Below, piece after piece: positions 1 through 10,199 of a stretch of 64,000 nucleotides of DNA (the first letter of the stretch is position 1; every line of letters begins with the position of its first letter). The notes beneath the pieces were generated by a model. The model saw nothing but the letters and a program-made list of their open reading frames with translations. It was not told the origin of the DNA and made no database searches. Location of the stretch: assembly GCF_000204135.1 (NCBI RefSeq), contig NC_015408.1, forward strand, positions 806,001 to 870,000, given 5' to 3'. Source of the stretch: Chlamydia pecorum E58 (GTDB lineage: Bacteria; Chlamydiota; Chlamydiia; Chlamydiales; Chlamydiaceae). A program made the translations under genes and the position numbers.

Positions 1-288
1 TTCAGCTCCAAGGGCCAAGCCTTCTGACGAGTTTATAAATTCTGCCATGGGGATTACCCCTTCAGATTTTAGTCCCACATCAACAACAACAAAGTCTTTA
101 TTGATATCTACCACTGTGCCTTTTAGGATAGCGCCGGGCTGTACGTCATTATTGGATTCATCTTCGCTCGAGGTAATTCCATGCGCTGTGTAAAGTAGGT
201 CTTTGAATTCGGCAACATCTTCCGCCAAGCATTCAATGTTATCCAGAATTTTTTTAGAGCTCCAAGTATATTCAGCTTGTTTCGGCAT
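1..288 (-). CDS. rpsA: 30S ribosomal protein S1, N-terminal part (cut by window edge)
   Basis: Only the first 96 codons are present; the gene continues beyond position 1. Ribosomal protein S1 binds mRNA on the 30S subunit and helps start translation. The visible part reads [14 protein letters not shown] and then enters a first S1/OB-fold repeat ([20 protein letters not shown], followed by KSEGVIP), the usual pattern of the first S1 repeat. The ATG at 288-286 is preceded on the minus strand by AGGAG about ten bases upstream, a good ribosome binding site. It is divergent from trxB, with a shared 168-bp AT-rich promoter region. Confidence 0.93.
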   Translation of the reverse strand, partial: MPKQAEYTWSSKKILDNIECLAEDVAEFKDLLYTAHGITSSEDESNNDVQPGAILKGTVVDINKDFVVVDVGLKSEGVIPMAEFINSSEGLALGAE

Positions 289-456
289 TTAATGTTATTC
301 TCCTAAAAACTACAAAGTCAAAAAAGACAGTGTAAATATAAACCTTAAAAAAGGCAAGGCTTCGCTTATGCAGGACTTTTTATTCTATTTGTTGCATAAA
401 AAAAAATTATTTATTCTAGCTCTTTTATTTTTCAAAACATGAAAAGGTAGCAACAA

Positions 457-1392
457 ATGTCTCATTCTCCAGTGATTATTATTGGTTCAGGCCCGGCGGG
501 CTATACTGCAGCAGTATATGCTGCAAGAGCTTTACTCCAACCTCGCCTTTTCGAGGGTTTTTTTTCGGGGACGGCAGGTGGGCAGCTGATGACCACAACA
601 GAAGTTGAAAATTTTCCTGGATTTCCAGAAGGTATTTTAGGCCCTGTATTAATGGAAAAAATGAAAGCTCAAGCGGTGCGTTATGGAACAGAGGTTCTTT
701 CTAAGGATATTACCTCTGTAGATTTTAGTAAGAGGCCTTTTGTCTTATATTCTAATGAAGAGATTTATACATGTGATGCCTGCATTATAGCCACGGGGGC
801 TTCAGCAAAGCGCTTGGATATTCCTGGAGCTGGAGATGACGAATTTTGGCAAAAAGGAGTCACAGCATGTGCAGTGTGTGATGGAGCTTCTCCTATTTTT
901 AAGAATAAAGATTTATTTGTTGTTGGGGGAGGGGATTCAGCATTGGAAGAGGCTTTATTTTTGACTCGCTATGGGAAGCAGGTTTACGTTGTTCACAGAA
1001 GGGATTCTTTAAGAGCGTCCAAAGCTATGGAGAATAAGGCTAGGGCAAATGATAAGATTACTTTTTTATGGAATAGTGAGATTATAAGAATTTCTGGAGA
1101 CTCTTTAGTTCGAGCTGTAGATATTAAAAACAACGTTACTGAGCAAGTGGAGACTCGGGAAGCAGCTGGAGTGTTTTTTGCAATTGGGCATAAGCCAAAT
1201 ACGGATTTTCTTGCTGGACAAGTGAATATTGATGAGTCGGGCTATATCCTAACAAATAAGGGGACAACACAAACATCTATTCCTGGGGTTTTTGCTGCTG
1301 GGGATGTTCAAGACAAGCATTACAGGCAAGCCATTACCTCTGCAGGAACTGGGTGCATGGCGGCTTTAGAAGCAGAAAGATTCTTAAGCTAA
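457..1392 (+). CDS. trxB: Thioredoxin reductase (NADPH)
   Basis: Flavoenzyme that uses NADPH to reduce thioredoxin in the cytoplasm, the main thiol redox system in chlamydiae. The 311-aa protein has the normal length. An N-terminal FAD-binding loop GSGPAG is at residues 10-15. The redox-active pair CAVC is Cys138/Cys141. An NADPH-binding GGGDSA loop is followed by the HRRDxxRA motif typical of NADPH-dependent reductases. The C-terminal FAD motif GVFAAGDV is present. The gene diverges from rpsA. Its stop overlaps the 3' end of the convergent acpS by 9 bp, so there is no room for a separate terminator between them. Confidence 0.96.
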   Translation: MSHSPVIIIGSGPAGYTAAVYAARALLQPRLFEGFFSGTAGGQLMTTTEVENFPGFPEGILGPVLMEKMKAQAVRYGTEVLSKDITSVDFSKRPFVLYSNEEIYTCDACIIATGASAKRLDIPGAGDDEFWQKGVTACAVCDGASPIFKNKDLFVVGGGDSALEEALFLTRYGKQVYVVHRRDSLRASKAMENKARANDKITFLWNSEIIRISGDSLVRAVDIKNNVTEQVETREAAGVFFAIGHKPNTDFLAGQVNIDESGYILTNKGTTQTSIPGVFAAGDVQDKHYRQAITSAGTGCMAALEAERFLS

Positions 1393-1752
1393 TGCAATAG
1401 CTGTTGCTGTAGCATAGTTTTGGCTATGACTAATGGAAAGAATGACTTTATTTATTCCTGTGCTCGCAGGGATATGAGGAGCTAAAAAAACTTCAGGTTG
1501 ACTAGAAGTTTTTAGGATCTCAATATCCTTCCATTTTACGATTTTGCCAATTCCTGTCCCTAAAGCTTTAGCAACAGCTTCTTTTCCAGCAAATCTTGCT
1601 GCAAAAGAAGCGAAGGGATGAGCCTTTTTAAGGCAGTATTCTTGCTCTTTAATGGTAAAAAGCCGGTTCAAGATGTGCTTCCCGTGCTTTTCTATAGCTT
1701 TGCGAATTCTTTGGATTTCAATGATATCTGTGCCAATATGGATAATTTCCAT
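1384..1752 (-). CDS. acpS: Holo-[acyl-carrier-protein] synthase
   Basis: Transfers 4'-phosphopantetheine from CoA to the serine of apo-ACP, activating it for fatty acid synthesis. The 122-aa length is standard for AcpS. The Mg-binding motif GTDIIEI carries Asp9, and the second metal-binding Glu is Glu58 in [14 protein letters not shown]. The substrate, AcpP, is encoded in this same window at 22432. The gene is followed on the minus strand by trxB in convergent overlap and lies 20 bp downstream of a small membrane-protein gene, which is probably its operon partner. Confidence 0.94.
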   Translation of the reverse strand: MEIIHIGTDIIEIQRIRKAIEKHGKHILNRLFTIKEQEYCLKKAHPFASFAARFAGKEAVAKALGTGIGKIVKWKDIEILKTSSQPEVFLAPHIPASTGINKVILSISHSQNYATATAIALA

Positions 1753-1772
1753 AAAGTTTTTAGTGCCTTTAG

Positions 1773-2216
1773 TTATGTTTGAGGAAGAGTTTTTTGAATA
1801 AGAGAAAAATAGGTCTTGGCTGCTCTGATAAGAGCATATCCAATGGTTGCGCGCAAGATAAAGAGGCTAGGGATGTGTGAGATAAGGTGTCGTAAACCTA
1901 AAGATAAGAAAATCATGGAAACCATAATTAAAAACCGCTTAGAGAGAAAAGAGGCCTTGAGGTACTTCTTTGCAGTAATTCGTTTAAATATTAGCTGAAC
2001 TGCAAGGGTGTGTTGTGTCTCTGCTGAGCGTTTTAGAATGTAGTGATGTTTTATATAGGACATCCCCCAAGAAAGTATGCTAAGAAGTAGGCTAAGAGAA
2101 AAAGGTAGCTCGGCATTCAAAATAGCAGAGACGGCTTTGAGGATAAGCTTAGTGCCTGCAACAACCCATAAAACCCCTGGAAGCATAATTAATGCTTGGT
2201 GAGAATTTTTTTTCAT
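1773..2216 (-). CDS. Conserved hypothetical membrane protein (147 aa)
   Basis: I do not recognise a family. The protein is strongly hydrophobic, with likely membrane segments at roughly residues 10-32, 36-54 and 92-130, separated by a basic loop ([15 protein letters not shown]). That gives about four helices with basic cytoplasmic connectors. It is immediately upstream of acpS on the same strand (20-bp gap) and diverges from lgt. From memory, chlamydial genomes carry a small unknown membrane protein at this position next to acpS, which supports it being a real gene. No catalytic motif is visible. Confidence 0.75.
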   Translation of the reverse strand: MKKNSHQALIMLPGVLWVVAGTKLILKAVSAILNAELPFSLSLLLSILSWGMSYIKHHYILKRSAETQHTLAVQLIFKRITAKKYLKASFLSKRFLIMVSMIFLSLGLRHLISHIPSLFILRATIGYALIRAAKTYFSLIQKTLPQT

Positions 2217-2287
2217 ATTATTGCGCTTATTTTTAATTGTTTTATTATACGCATGAAGTAGATTTTATTGCTATTTTTAGGATGACG

Positions 2288-3157
2288 ATGGCAAGTATCG
2301 CAGCAGTCTATTGGGGATTTTCGAAGTTTTTATGGGTGTCAGAGTCTTTTCCTATCCGGTTAACTTGGTATGGTTTGTTTTTTGTCTCAGGAATTTTCTT
2401 GGCGTGCGTTTCTGGAATATACCTAGTGCTTTCCCTCCATGATAAAGATTGTGAAAATACTTGTTTAAAAAAACAAGTCCAACAAGCTTTAGAAAATTTT
2501 GCATTATACTCTTTGTTCTTTGTTGTTGTTGGGGCTCGCTTGGCATATGTCATGTTTTATGGCTTTCATTTTTACATGCGTAATCCCAAAGAAATTTTCA
2601 AGATTTGGAATGGAGGATTATCGAGTCATGGGGCAATCGTTGGGCTGCTTATATGGATTGTCATCTTTTCTTACATATATCGGAAAAAATTACCTTGGTT
2701 AACTCCGCTATTCCTCACAGATCTTTGTGGGGCCGTTTTTGGATGTTCTGCATTTTTGATTCGCTTGGGGAACTTTATGAACCAGGAAATTGTTGGGACA
2801 CCAACTTCTCTTCCTTGGGGGGTGATTTTTTCTGACCCTATACAAGGGGCCCGTGGGATTCCTGTACATCCTGTGCAATTATATGAGGGAGTAAGCTATT
2901 TGTTATTATCTCTCGTTCTTTATGTTTTTACATATAAACGGTATTTAAAACTTGGTCGTGGTTGGATTACAGCTATCGTATGTATGGGGGTTGCTGTGAT
3001 TCGCTTCTTTGCGGAGTTTGTAAAGAGTCATCAGGGGAATGTTTTAAGCGATAACAGCTTGTTAACTATTGGACAAATCTTATCTTTGCCTTTATTTTTA
3101 TCTGGTGGAGTTTTGTTTTATATTTGTTTTGTGAAATATAAAAAAGAACGAAAGTGA
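2288..3157 (+). CDS. lgt: Prolipoprotein diacylglyceryl transferase
   Basis: Inner-membrane enzyme that transfers diacylglycerol from phosphatidylglycerol to the lipobox cysteine of preprolipoproteins; the MetQ lipoprotein in this window would be a substrate. Seven hydrophobic segments are visible. The Lgt signature is present: GGLSSHGAIVG, then RLGNFMNQEIVGTPT and HPVQLYEG, which hold the conserved His, Arg, Asn and Glu. The open frame extends back to a TTG at 2237, but the ATG at 2288 has AGGA at proper spacing and gives 289 aa, close to the family length. An ATG at 2282 is also in frame but too close to the same AGGA. The protein ends with a basic tail (KYKKERK). Confidence 0.92.
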   Translation: MASIAAVYWGFSKFLWVSESFPIRLTWYGLFFVSGIFLACVSGIYLVLSLHDKDCENTCLKKQVQQALENFALYSLFFVVVGARLAYVMFYGFHFYMRNPKEIFKIWNGGLSSHGAIVGLLIWIVIFSYIYRKKLPWLTPLFLTDLCGAVFGCSAFLIRLGNFMNQEIVGTPTSLPWGVIFSDPIQGARGIPVHPVQLYEGVSYLLLSLVLYVFTYKRYLKLGRGWITAIVCMGVAVIRFFAEFVKSHQGNVLSDNSLLTIGQILSLPLFLSGGVLFYICFVKYKKERK

Positions 3158-3255
3158 TTTAGTTCAAAATAACTGCGTTTCATAATTCTCCTATGAGAGA
3201 TAAATAGATTTATGCTATTTTTGCCTTTTCGATTTAATTTTTTAGAGTTTATCAG

Positions 3256-5637
3256 ATGAATAAACGTACTTTTCTGTTCTTCTCCTTGGTAGGAATAGCT
3301 TTTGTTGGCTGCCAGACATTTTTTGGCTATAAGGAGTATAGCTCTTATAAAAAGCTCTCAGAAAGGCAACAAGAGATTTCAGAACAGATTCTTTCCTTAA
3401 CAGAAACGACAGGACTGAGTGTTGTTTCCTGTGGTTTTACAAAAGATGCAGAGGAGTCTTCTCTTCACTATGCCGTGCGTGTTGGAGAACATATGTTGCT
3501 TCCCCATACAGGGAGTGTTTCGGATCTTGTGTATGCTTCTGGAGAGGCTTGGAATTTTGTAGAGCAAACACATGCTTTTGATAATGTGCACTTGGCATTG
3601 TATAGCCAAGATCGTCCTGGGGTATTCTCTGAAAATGCAAAAGTATATCTTCCTTTAAATGATGAGGTTCTTCCTGTTTTAGTTGTAGAGTTTCGCAACC
3701 GTAAAGCGCCTCTTGTATTTCTTGGGGAATATAAGCAAGGAAAGATTTGGAATAAAGATAGCGAGATTTTCGGTACGTCTCTTGTTTTCTGGAGATCGGG
3801 AAATAAGTATTTACCTTTAGGAGTGTATGATTCACAGAGGGAGCGTCTTACCTTTATTGATTTGCCTATGGCAAGAGCTGCGATTTTTGATGGACAAAGT
3901 GAAGCGCCTCAATCTTTCAGAAGTAACGAACACTTTGTCCTTTCTAATGACTACATGCAACTTTTGATCTCTCAAGAAAGTGGATCTATAGAAGAAATTA
4001 ATCTTCCCTTTGTCTCTACAAGTAAAGAGAGTATTGTTAATGAGATTGGCTTTGATAGAGATTTAGTTCGTCAAGATCCTGAGCAAGCGTTTTTCCCAGG
4101 AGTTTCTTGTATTAATGCACATGGAGAAAAAGTTGAGAGACAAGTTGGTGGGTATTATTCCTTGCTTCGAAGGGGAATATTGAGTGATGCAAAACGACGC
4201 GTCCCTATAAGTTATCATGCGCTTAATGTGGTTTCTGGAAAGGAGCTGTCTATGCCTATAGCTTCTGGATATCGCGTGCTTTCTTTTACTTCTAAAGCAA
4301 TCCATTTAGAAAGCTTAGATAAGAGCCTTCAAAAAATTTATACCTTGCCAGAGGATCCTACTTCTCAGCCCTATGCTTTTGAAGTAGAAGTAGTCTCTTC
4401 AGAAAACCTTGCAGATATGTGGATAACTTCTGGGGTTCCTGAAGTTGAAATTATGTCTAATGCATTTATGCCTGCGATCCAATACAGAGTGCAAAGTAAG
4501 GGACAACTGGACAAGGCCAAGCTTCCTAAAATGAAAACACCACTCATGTTTCAAAGGGGAGCCCATCCTCAATGGATATTGAATTCTAATGGATATTTTG
4601 GAATTATCCTTACCCCATTAACCAACATCCCTACAGGCTTTGCATCTTTATATCTTCCAGGCTCTGTATTGCCTACTCGATTAACTCTTTTGGAACCGAG
4701 AAATCAAGCTTTCCCGGCTGCAAAATATCCAGGCTATGAGACCTTAATGCCTTTGCCTAAAGAAGCTGGTAGCTCTAAGTTTTTAGTTTACGCTGGGCCT
4801 TTAGCGGAACCTTCATTAAAGACTTTGGATAAAACTTTTACAAAGGAAAATGGAGAGAATCCTCAGTATTTATCCTGTATTTCCTTGCGTGGGTTCCTTT
4901 CTTTTATCACGGCTCCGTTTGCTTCTTTGTTGTTTGTAATTATGAAGTTTTTCAAGGCCTTAACAGGATCTTGGGGACTATCTATTGTGCTTTTAACGGT
5001 CTTTTTAAAGTTGCTCCTTTATCCATTGAATGCGTGGTCTATTCGTTCTATGAGGCGCATGCAGAAGCTATCTCCTTATATTCAGCAGATCCAGCAAAAG
5101 TATAAGAAAGAGCCTAGACGTGCACAGATGGAGGTAATGGCTTTATATAAGGCAAATAAGGTGAACCCAATTACGGGATGTTTGCCGTTGTTGATTCAAC
5201 TGCCTTTTTTAATTGCTATGTTTGATTTATTGAAATCCTCATTTTTATTGAGAGGTGCGTCTTTATTCCCAGGGTGGATAGATAACCTAACTGCTCCAGA
5301 TGTATTGTTTTCTTGGCAACATCCGATTTGGTTTATAGGAAATGAGTTTCATGTATTGCCTATAATTTTAGGCTTGGTGATGTTTGTTCAGCAGAAAATG
5401 ACAAACTACAATAAGCAAGGGCAGATGACAGAACAGCAGCGTCAACAGCAGACTATGGGAACAGTCATGGCGATATTATTCACTGCGATGTTTTATAACT
5501 TCCCTTCAGGATTGAACATTTACTGGCTCTCTTCGATGATTTTAGGAATAATTCAACAGTGGGTTACTAATAAAGTTTTAGATAGTAAACATCTTAAAAA
5601 TGAAGTTACTTTAAACAATAAGCAAAAACATCGGTGA
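3256..5637 (+). CDS. yidC: Membrane protein insertase YidC (large chlamydial form)
   Basis: Inserts membrane proteins into the inner membrane, alone or with SecYEG. An N-terminal membrane anchor lies at about residues 5-25. It is followed by a very long periplasmic region (about 30-550) and a C-terminal Oxa1-type core with five membrane segments from about residue 555. The core includes [15 protein letters not shown], the basic stretch [38 protein letters not shown] and [13 protein letters not shown]. At 793 aa it is some 240 residues longer than the E. coli protein, all of it in the periplasmic part. It follows lgt by 98 bp on the same strand and precedes dnaA by 65 bp. Confidence 0.93.
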   Translation: MNKRTFLFFSLVGIAFVGCQTFFGYKEYSSYKKLSERQQEISEQILSLTETTGLSVVSCGFTKDAEESSLHYAVRVGEHMLLPHTGSVSDLVYASGEAWNFVEQTHAFDNVHLALYSQDRPGVFSENAKVYLPLNDEVLPVLVVEFRNRKAPLVFLGEYKQGKIWNKDSEIFGTSLVFWRSGNKYLPLGVYDSQRERLTFIDLPMARAAIFDGQSEAPQSFRSNEHFVLSNDYMQLLISQESGSIEEINLPFVSTSKESIVNEIGFDRDLVRQDPEQAFFPGVSCINAHGEKVERQVGGYYSLLRRGILSDAKRRVPISYHALNVVSGKELSMPIASGYRVLSFTSKAIHLESLDKSLQKIYTLPEDPTSQPYAFEVEVVSSENLADMWITSGVPEVEIMSNAFMPAIQYRVQSKGQLDKAKLPKMKTPLMFQRGAHPQWILNSNGYFGIILTPLTNIPTGFASLYLPGSVLPTRLTLLEPRNQAFPAAKYPGYETLMPLPKEAGSSKFLVYAGPLAEPSLKTLDKTFTKENGENPQYLSCISLRGFLSFITAPFASLLFVIMKFFKALTGSWGLSIVLLTVFLKLLLYPLNAWSIRSMRRMQKLSPYIQQIQQKYKKEPRRAQMEVMALYKANKVNPITGCLPLLIQLPFLIAMFDLLKSSFLLRGASLFPGWIDNLTAPDVLFSWQHPIWFIGNEFHVLPIILGLVMFVQQKMTNYNKQGQMTEQQRQQQTMGTVMAILFTAMFYNFPSGLNIYWLSSMILGIIQQWVTNKVLDSKHLKNEVTLNNKQKHR

Positions 5638-5702
5638 TACTAGAAAAAACGTGGTTATGTTATTAGTGTTTAAACAAGCTAGTTAAATTGAGCTTATAAT
5701 TT

Positions 5703-7088
5703 ATGCGGGCATGGGAAGATTTTCTTTTGCTACAAGAACAGGAGATAGGTAGCAGTACTGTAGATAAGTGGCTACGCTCTTTGAAAGTCGTGTGTTTTGA
5801 TGCTTGCAACCTGTATTTAGAAGCGAAGGATTCTTTCCAAGTCACTTGGTTTGAAGAGCACATGCGGCATAAGGTTAAGGCTGGTCTTGTGAATAACAAT
5901 GGTAAGCCCATTCGAGTCCATGTTACTTCTATGGATAAGAATGCGTCTTTTTCTAAAGAAAAGCATATTCAGCAAGAAAAAACCTCATATTTTACTATGC
6001 AATATGGGGAAGTGCTTCCGGAAATGTCTTTTTCGAGTTTTCTAGTCTCTTCAGAAAATGATCTTCCCTTTAGAATTTTACAAGAGTTTGCAAGAATAGA
6101 AGAAGGTAAGAGCTTTCCCTTCAATCCTATATACCTTTTTGGTCCTGAGGGGGCAGGGAAAACCCATTTAATGCAAGCTGCTATTCATATGCTTCGCGAG
6201 AGCTGTGACAAGGTTCTCTATGTTTCTTCGGATCTTTTTACGGAGCATCTAGTTTCTGCTATTCGCTCTGGAGAAATGCAGAGGTTCCGCGCATTTTATC
6301 GTAATGTTGATGCATTATTTATAGAGAATATCGAGGTGTTTTCTGGTAAGAACGCCACTCAGGAGGAATTTTTTCATACATTCAACTCCCTACATACAGA
6401 AGGGAAGCTTATTGTTATTTCTTCCTGTTATGCCCCGGCAGATTTAAAAGCTATGGAAGAGCGGCTAATTAGTAGGTTTGAGTGGGGCGTTGTCGTGCCC
6501 ATACAGCCTCTAAGAACCGAGGGATTAAGAAATTTATTAATGCGTCAAGCTGAAATTCAGGGAATACGTATTCAAGAGTTTGCTTTGGATTTCCTGATCT
6601 CTTCCTTATCTGCAAATGTAAAAAATTTACTTCATGCTATAGGGCTGCTATCTAAGCGTGTTGCGTATAAAAAGCTTTCTCAGCAACTGCTTTATGAAGA
6701 TGATATTAGAACCCTTTTAAAGGATGTTTTAGAGATTGCTAAAAGTGTTCGTCTTACGCCAAATGGAATCATTCGGGCCGTTTCACGATACTATGGAGTG
6801 ACTCAAGAAAGCATCTTAGGGCGTTCACAATCTCGAGAATATGTTCTTCCGCGCCAAATAGCAATGTATTTATGTAGACAAAAACTTGCTTTATCTTTTG
6901 TCCGTATAGGGGACATTTTTTCTCGAGATCACTCCACAGTGATTTCTTCGATACGCCTTATTGCTCAGAAAGTTGAAAATGTCGGCAATGACGTTCACAT
7001 TGCTGTCCAAGACATTTCTAAACACTTGACGGCTGCAAATAAAAGCTTAGATTTCCTTCCTCAAGAGGAAGATGAAATTAAGTTATAA
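5703..7088 (+). CDS. dnaA: Chromosomal replication initiator protein DnaA (paralogue with altered Walker B)
   Basis: Origin-binding AAA+ initiator. Domain I (about 1-80) is followed by a short linker. The AAA+ domain has Walker A GPEGAGKT at residues 147-154, a sensor/arginine-finger box LISRFEWGVV, and the C-terminal helix-turn-helix with the DnaA-box recognition motif RDHSTV at residues 408-413. Walker B reads VDALFIENIE, with Glu208-Asn209 where DnaA normally has Asp-Asp, so ATP hydrolysis may differ. From memory, chlamydiae carry two dnaA genes; this one sits with lgt and yidC. No cluster of TTATCCACA-type boxes was seen next to it, so this is probably not at oriC. Confidence 0.9.
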   Translation: MRAWEDFLLLQEQEIGSSTVDKWLRSLKVVCFDACNLYLEAKDSFQVTWFEEHMRHKVKAGLVNNNGKPIRVHVTSMDKNASFSKEKHIQQEKTSYFTMQYGEVLPEMSFSSFLVSSENDLPFRILQEFARIEEGKSFPFNPIYLFGPEGAGKTHLMQAAIHMLRESCDKVLYVSSDLFTEHLVSAIRSGEMQRFRAFYRNVDALFIENIEVFSGKNATQEEFFHTFNSLHTEGKLIVISSCYAPADLKAMEERLISRFEWGVVVPIQPLRTEGLRNLLMRQAEIQGIRIQEFALDFLISSLSANVKNLLHAIGLLSKRVAYKKLSQQLLYEDDIRTLLKDVLEIAKSVRLTPNGIIRAVSRYYGVTQESILGRSQSREYVLPRQIAMYLCRQKLALSFVRIGDIFSRDHSTVISSIRLIAQKVENVGNDVHIAVQDISKHLTAANKSLDFLPQEEDEIKL

Positions 7089-7094
7089 TCTCTA

Positions 7095-7496
7095 TTATGA
7101 GGCGCGGATTTGCTGATAAAGTGTTCTTATGCGTAAGCAGAGACAAGCAGCTCCACAAGAAAACATGATTAACTGAAGCCCTAATACACAACAGATTCCA
7201 GCAGCAAGTGTCACCCCACTTTGGACTATTAAGATAATGCTGGTTAGGGAGGCTAGAATTAAACCTATAGCACAAAGAATTGGCTTAATATTTTGCCAAG
7301 TACATAGAGTCTTGTGTTGGGTGAAGAAACTCTTTTTGTCTTGTGATACCAGGTCAGAGGCTTTCGCCGCAGCTTTTTTTATTCTTGACTTACAAGACTG
7401 CACAGGATCATTACCGCTAGCATAATCAGAAAGTGTAAATACGTTTTTTTCTGGACGTCCTGCCCAAGCTCCACGTTCATGTGCTTTTACTGACAT
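7095..7496 (-). CDS. Putative inclusion membrane (Inc-like) protein, 133 aa
   Basis: A hydrophilic N-terminal part of about 70 residues (rich in Lys and Ser) is followed by two closely spaced hydrophobic segments (roughly 72-92 and 96-122) and a short basic tail. This paired-lobe pattern is the accepted hallmark of chlamydial Inc proteins, which are exported by type III secretion into the inclusion membrane. No enzyme motif is visible. The gene is convergent with dnaA (6-bp gap) and divergent from glgP, with a 220-bp AT-rich region between them. Function unknown; membership of the Inc class is inferred from hydropathy read by eye. Confidence 0.68.
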   Translation of the reverse strand: MSVKAHERGAWAGRPEKNVFTLSDYASGNDPVQSCKSRIKKAAAKASDLVSQDKKSFFTQHKTLCTWQNIKPILCAIGLILASLTSIILIVQSGVTLAAGICCVLGLQLIMFSCGAACLCLRIRTLYQQIRAS

Positions 7497-7716
7497 AGTA
7501 TTCTCATGAAATTAAAGACAAATAATTATATACATAATTATCTTTTACGGTCAAATTTGAATAATTTTATTTTAATAAAATAAATTAAAACCTTGGAGAA
7601 GTTTATGAGAGGAGCTTGTTAAAATCTTGGTTTTTTGTAGATAGGAAGGTCTTCCTTTTTTTTCTAATTTTTCTTATTAGTTGGGCACTAAGTAGATTTT
7701 TTTCACGGCCATTTAC

Positions 7717-10188
7717 ATGGAAGATTTTCCGTATTTCGATAAGAATCAGGTGACTGTTGAAACTATGAAGCAGGCGATATTGGATCGCTTGTATTTAGGA
7801 GTTGTGCAGACTCCTGAATCTGCTTCTCCTCGGGATATCTTTATGGCTGTTGCAAAGACTGTCATGGAGTGGCTGTCGAAGGGATGGTTGAAGACTCAAA
7901 GTCGTTATTATGATAACGATGTAAAGAGGGTCTATTATATTTCTATGGAGTTTTTGATTGGCAGAAGCTTAAAGAGCAACCTGTTAAACTTGGGCATTTT
8001 GGATTTAGTCAAAAAGGCTCTTGCTTGCTTAAACTATGATTTCGATCATCTTGTTTCAATGGAAGCTGATGCAGGGTTAGGGAATGGTGGCCTTGGGAGG
8101 CTTGCCGCTTGCTATTTGGATTCTATGGCTACGCTTGCGGTTCCAGCATATGGCTATGGCATACGTTATGATTATGGGATTTTTGATCAAAAGATTGTCA
8201 ATGGCGAGCAGGTAGAAGCTCCTGATGAGTGGTTGCGTTATGGGAATCCCTGGGAGATTTGCCGTGGAGAGTATCTTTATCCTGTGCATTTTTATGGTAG
8301 GGTAATCCATTATACGGATTCTCGTGGGAAAGAGATCGCCGAGTGGGTAGATAGCCAGGAGGTCTTAGCTATGGCTTATGATGTTCCCATTCCTGGTTAT
8401 GGCAATGACACTGTGAATTCCTTAAGGCTATGGCAAGCGCAATCTCCCCACGGCTTTGAATTTAGCTATTTTAACCATGGGGATTATATCCGCGCTATTG
8501 AGGATATCGCTTTGGTTGAGAACATCTCTAGGATTCTTTATCCTAATGATTCTATCTCTGAGGGACAAGAATTGCGCTTAAAGCAGGAATACTTTTTAGT
8601 TTCTGCAACGATACAAGATATCCTTCGTAGATATACCAAAACCCATATTTCCTTAGAAAAACTCTCAGAAAGGGTCTCCGTGCAGCTAAACGATACACAC
8701 CCTGCTTTAGGAATAGCTGAGATGATGTACATATTGGTAGATCGTGAGGAGATGTCCTGGGATCAAGCTTGGGAAATTACTTCGGCAGTATTTAATTACA
8801 CGAACCATACCATCCTTCCTGAGGCTTTAGAACGATGGCCTCTAGAGTTATTTGCGAAGCTATTACCTCGACATTTAGAGATTATTTATGAGATCAACTC
8901 GAGATGGCTAGCAAAGGTTTCAGAGCGTTATCCGGGGAATAACGACAAGCGTCGCGCATTATCCATTATTGAAGAGGGAAGTGAGAAGCGTGTAAATATG
9001 GCAAATCTTGCTGTTATTGGTTCTTCAAAGGTCAATGGGGTATCAGCTTTTCATTCCAAGCTCATTAAGGAAACCTTATTTAAGGAGTTTTACGAATTTT
9101 TCCCTGAGAAGTTTATTAATGTAACTAATGGAATTACCCCAAGACGTTGGCTAGCTCTCTGTAACCCTAGGATGAATAAGCTTCTCGATGAGACACTTGG
9201 AGATCGCCATATTGTAGATCTTTTTGAAATTGCACAGATCAAGCCTTTCGCTGAGGATGCTAGCTTTAGAGAGCAGTGGCATGAAGCAAAGTTAAAAAAT
9301 AAGCAGGATCTTGCGACCTATATTTATAAGAAGCTTGGTGTAGTCGTCAACCCTGAGTCTTTGTTTGATTGTCATATTAAGCGGATCCATGAGTATAAAC
9401 GTCAGCTTATGAACATCCTTAGGGTGATCTATCTTTACATAGATCTTAAAGAACATAATACCTCTCTTACAGTACCTACTACAGTGATTTTTGCTGGGAA
9501 GGCTGCTCCGGGCTATGCCATGGCAAAGCTTATTATTAGGCTAATCAATTTTGTTGCAGATCGTATAAATAACGATTCTGCAATGCAAGATAGGCTTAAA
9601 GTCCTGTTTTTACCAAATTATTGTGTGTCTATGGCAGAAGTCATAATTCCTGCAGCAGATCTTTCTGAGCAGATTTCCACGGCGGGAATGGAAGCTTCTG
9701 GAACAGGAAATATGAAGTTCGCTTTGAATGGAGCTCTAACCATAGGCACTATGGATGGAGCAAATATAGAAATGGCAGAATATATTGGTAAGGAGAATAT
9801 GTTTATTTTTGGCCTCCAAGAAGAAGAGATAGCCTCCTTGCGTCCTCAATACTATCCCCAGAATATTTGTGATAACAATCCGAAAATTAAACACATTCTG
9901 AATTTAATTGATGAGGGGTTTTTTAGCCCTGAGGATAAGAACCTATTCAAGCCTATAGTACACAGGCTCCTTCATGAGGGAGATCCATTTTTTGTCTTGG
10001 CAGATTTGGAAGCTTATATTGATGCTCACGAACAGGCAGCAAGCCTATTTACTAACTCTGAAGAGTGGATTAAAAAATCAATTTATAATTCTTCAAGTAT
10101 GGGATTTTTTTCGAGCGATAGAGCGGTTCAAAACTACGCTGCTAACATCTGGTCTGTGCCGTGCACATCCTGTTCTGGAGAGTCTTAA
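7717..10188 (+). CDS. glgP: Glycogen phosphorylase
   Basis: Releases glucose-1-phosphate from glycogen by phosphorolysis; chlamydiae store and degrade glycogen. The 823-aa length is normal for the family. The pyridoxal-phosphate signature [10 protein letters not shown] holds Lys667, the likely PLP-binding lysine, and is followed by [13 protein letters not shown]. Other family blocks are [35 protein letters not shown] and [16 protein letters not shown] [14 protein letters not shown]. The gene runs toward the pdhC stop (11-bp gap) and is not in an operon with its neighbours. Confidence 0.96.
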   Translation: MEDFPYFDKNQVTVETMKQAILDRLYLGVVQTPESASPRDIFMAVAKTVMEWLSKGWLKTQSRYYDNDVKRVYYISMEFLIGRSLKSNLLNLGILDLVKKALACLNYDFDHLVSMEADAGLGNGGLGRLAACYLDSMATLAVPAYGYGIRYDYGIFDQKIVNGEQVEAPDEWLRYGNPWEICRGEYLYPVHFYGRVIHYTDSRGKEIAEWVDSQEVLAMAYDVPIPGYGNDTVNSLRLWQAQSPHGFEFSYFNHGDYIRAIEDIALVENISRILYPNDSISEGQELRLKQEYFLVSATIQDILRRYTKTHISLEKLSERVSVQLNDTHPALGIAEMMYILVDREEMSWDQAWEITSAVFNYTNHTILPEALERWPLELFAKLLPRHLEIIYEINSRWLAKVSERYPGNNDKRRALSIIEEGSEKRVNMANLAVIGSSKVNGVSAFHSKLIKETLFKEFYEFFPEKFINVTNGITPRRWLALCNPRMNKLLDETLGDRHIVDLFEIAQIKPFAEDASFREQWHEAKLKNKQDLATYIYKKLGVVVNPESLFDCHIKRIHEYKRQLMNILRVIYLYIDLKEHNTSLTVPTTVIFAGKAAPGYAMAKLIIRLINFVADRINNDSAMQDRLKVLFLPNYCVSMAEVIIPAADLSEQISTAGMEASGTGNMKFALNGALTIGTMDGANIEMAEYIGKENMFIFGLQEEEIASLRPQYYPQNICDNNPKIKHILNLIDEGFFSPEDKNLFKPIVHRLLHEGDPFFVLADLEAYIDAHEQAASLFTNSEEWIKKSIYNSSSMGFFSSDRAVQNYAANIWSVPCTSCSGES

Positions 10189-10199
10189 TTAAGGAAGCT

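Noticed and set aside
3437..3835. 132-aa minus-strand open frame
   Set aside because: Shadow of yidC, with no coding signs of its own.
5638..5702. Possible oriC next to dnaA
   Set aside because: No cluster of DnaA boxes and no AT-rich unwinding element of the usual type; the gap is only 65 bp.
7564..7581. 18-bp inverted repeat ATTTTATT-TT-AATAAAAT between the Inc-like gene and glgP
   Set aside because: Made only of A and T in a very AT-rich gap, so it carries little information and may arise by chance.
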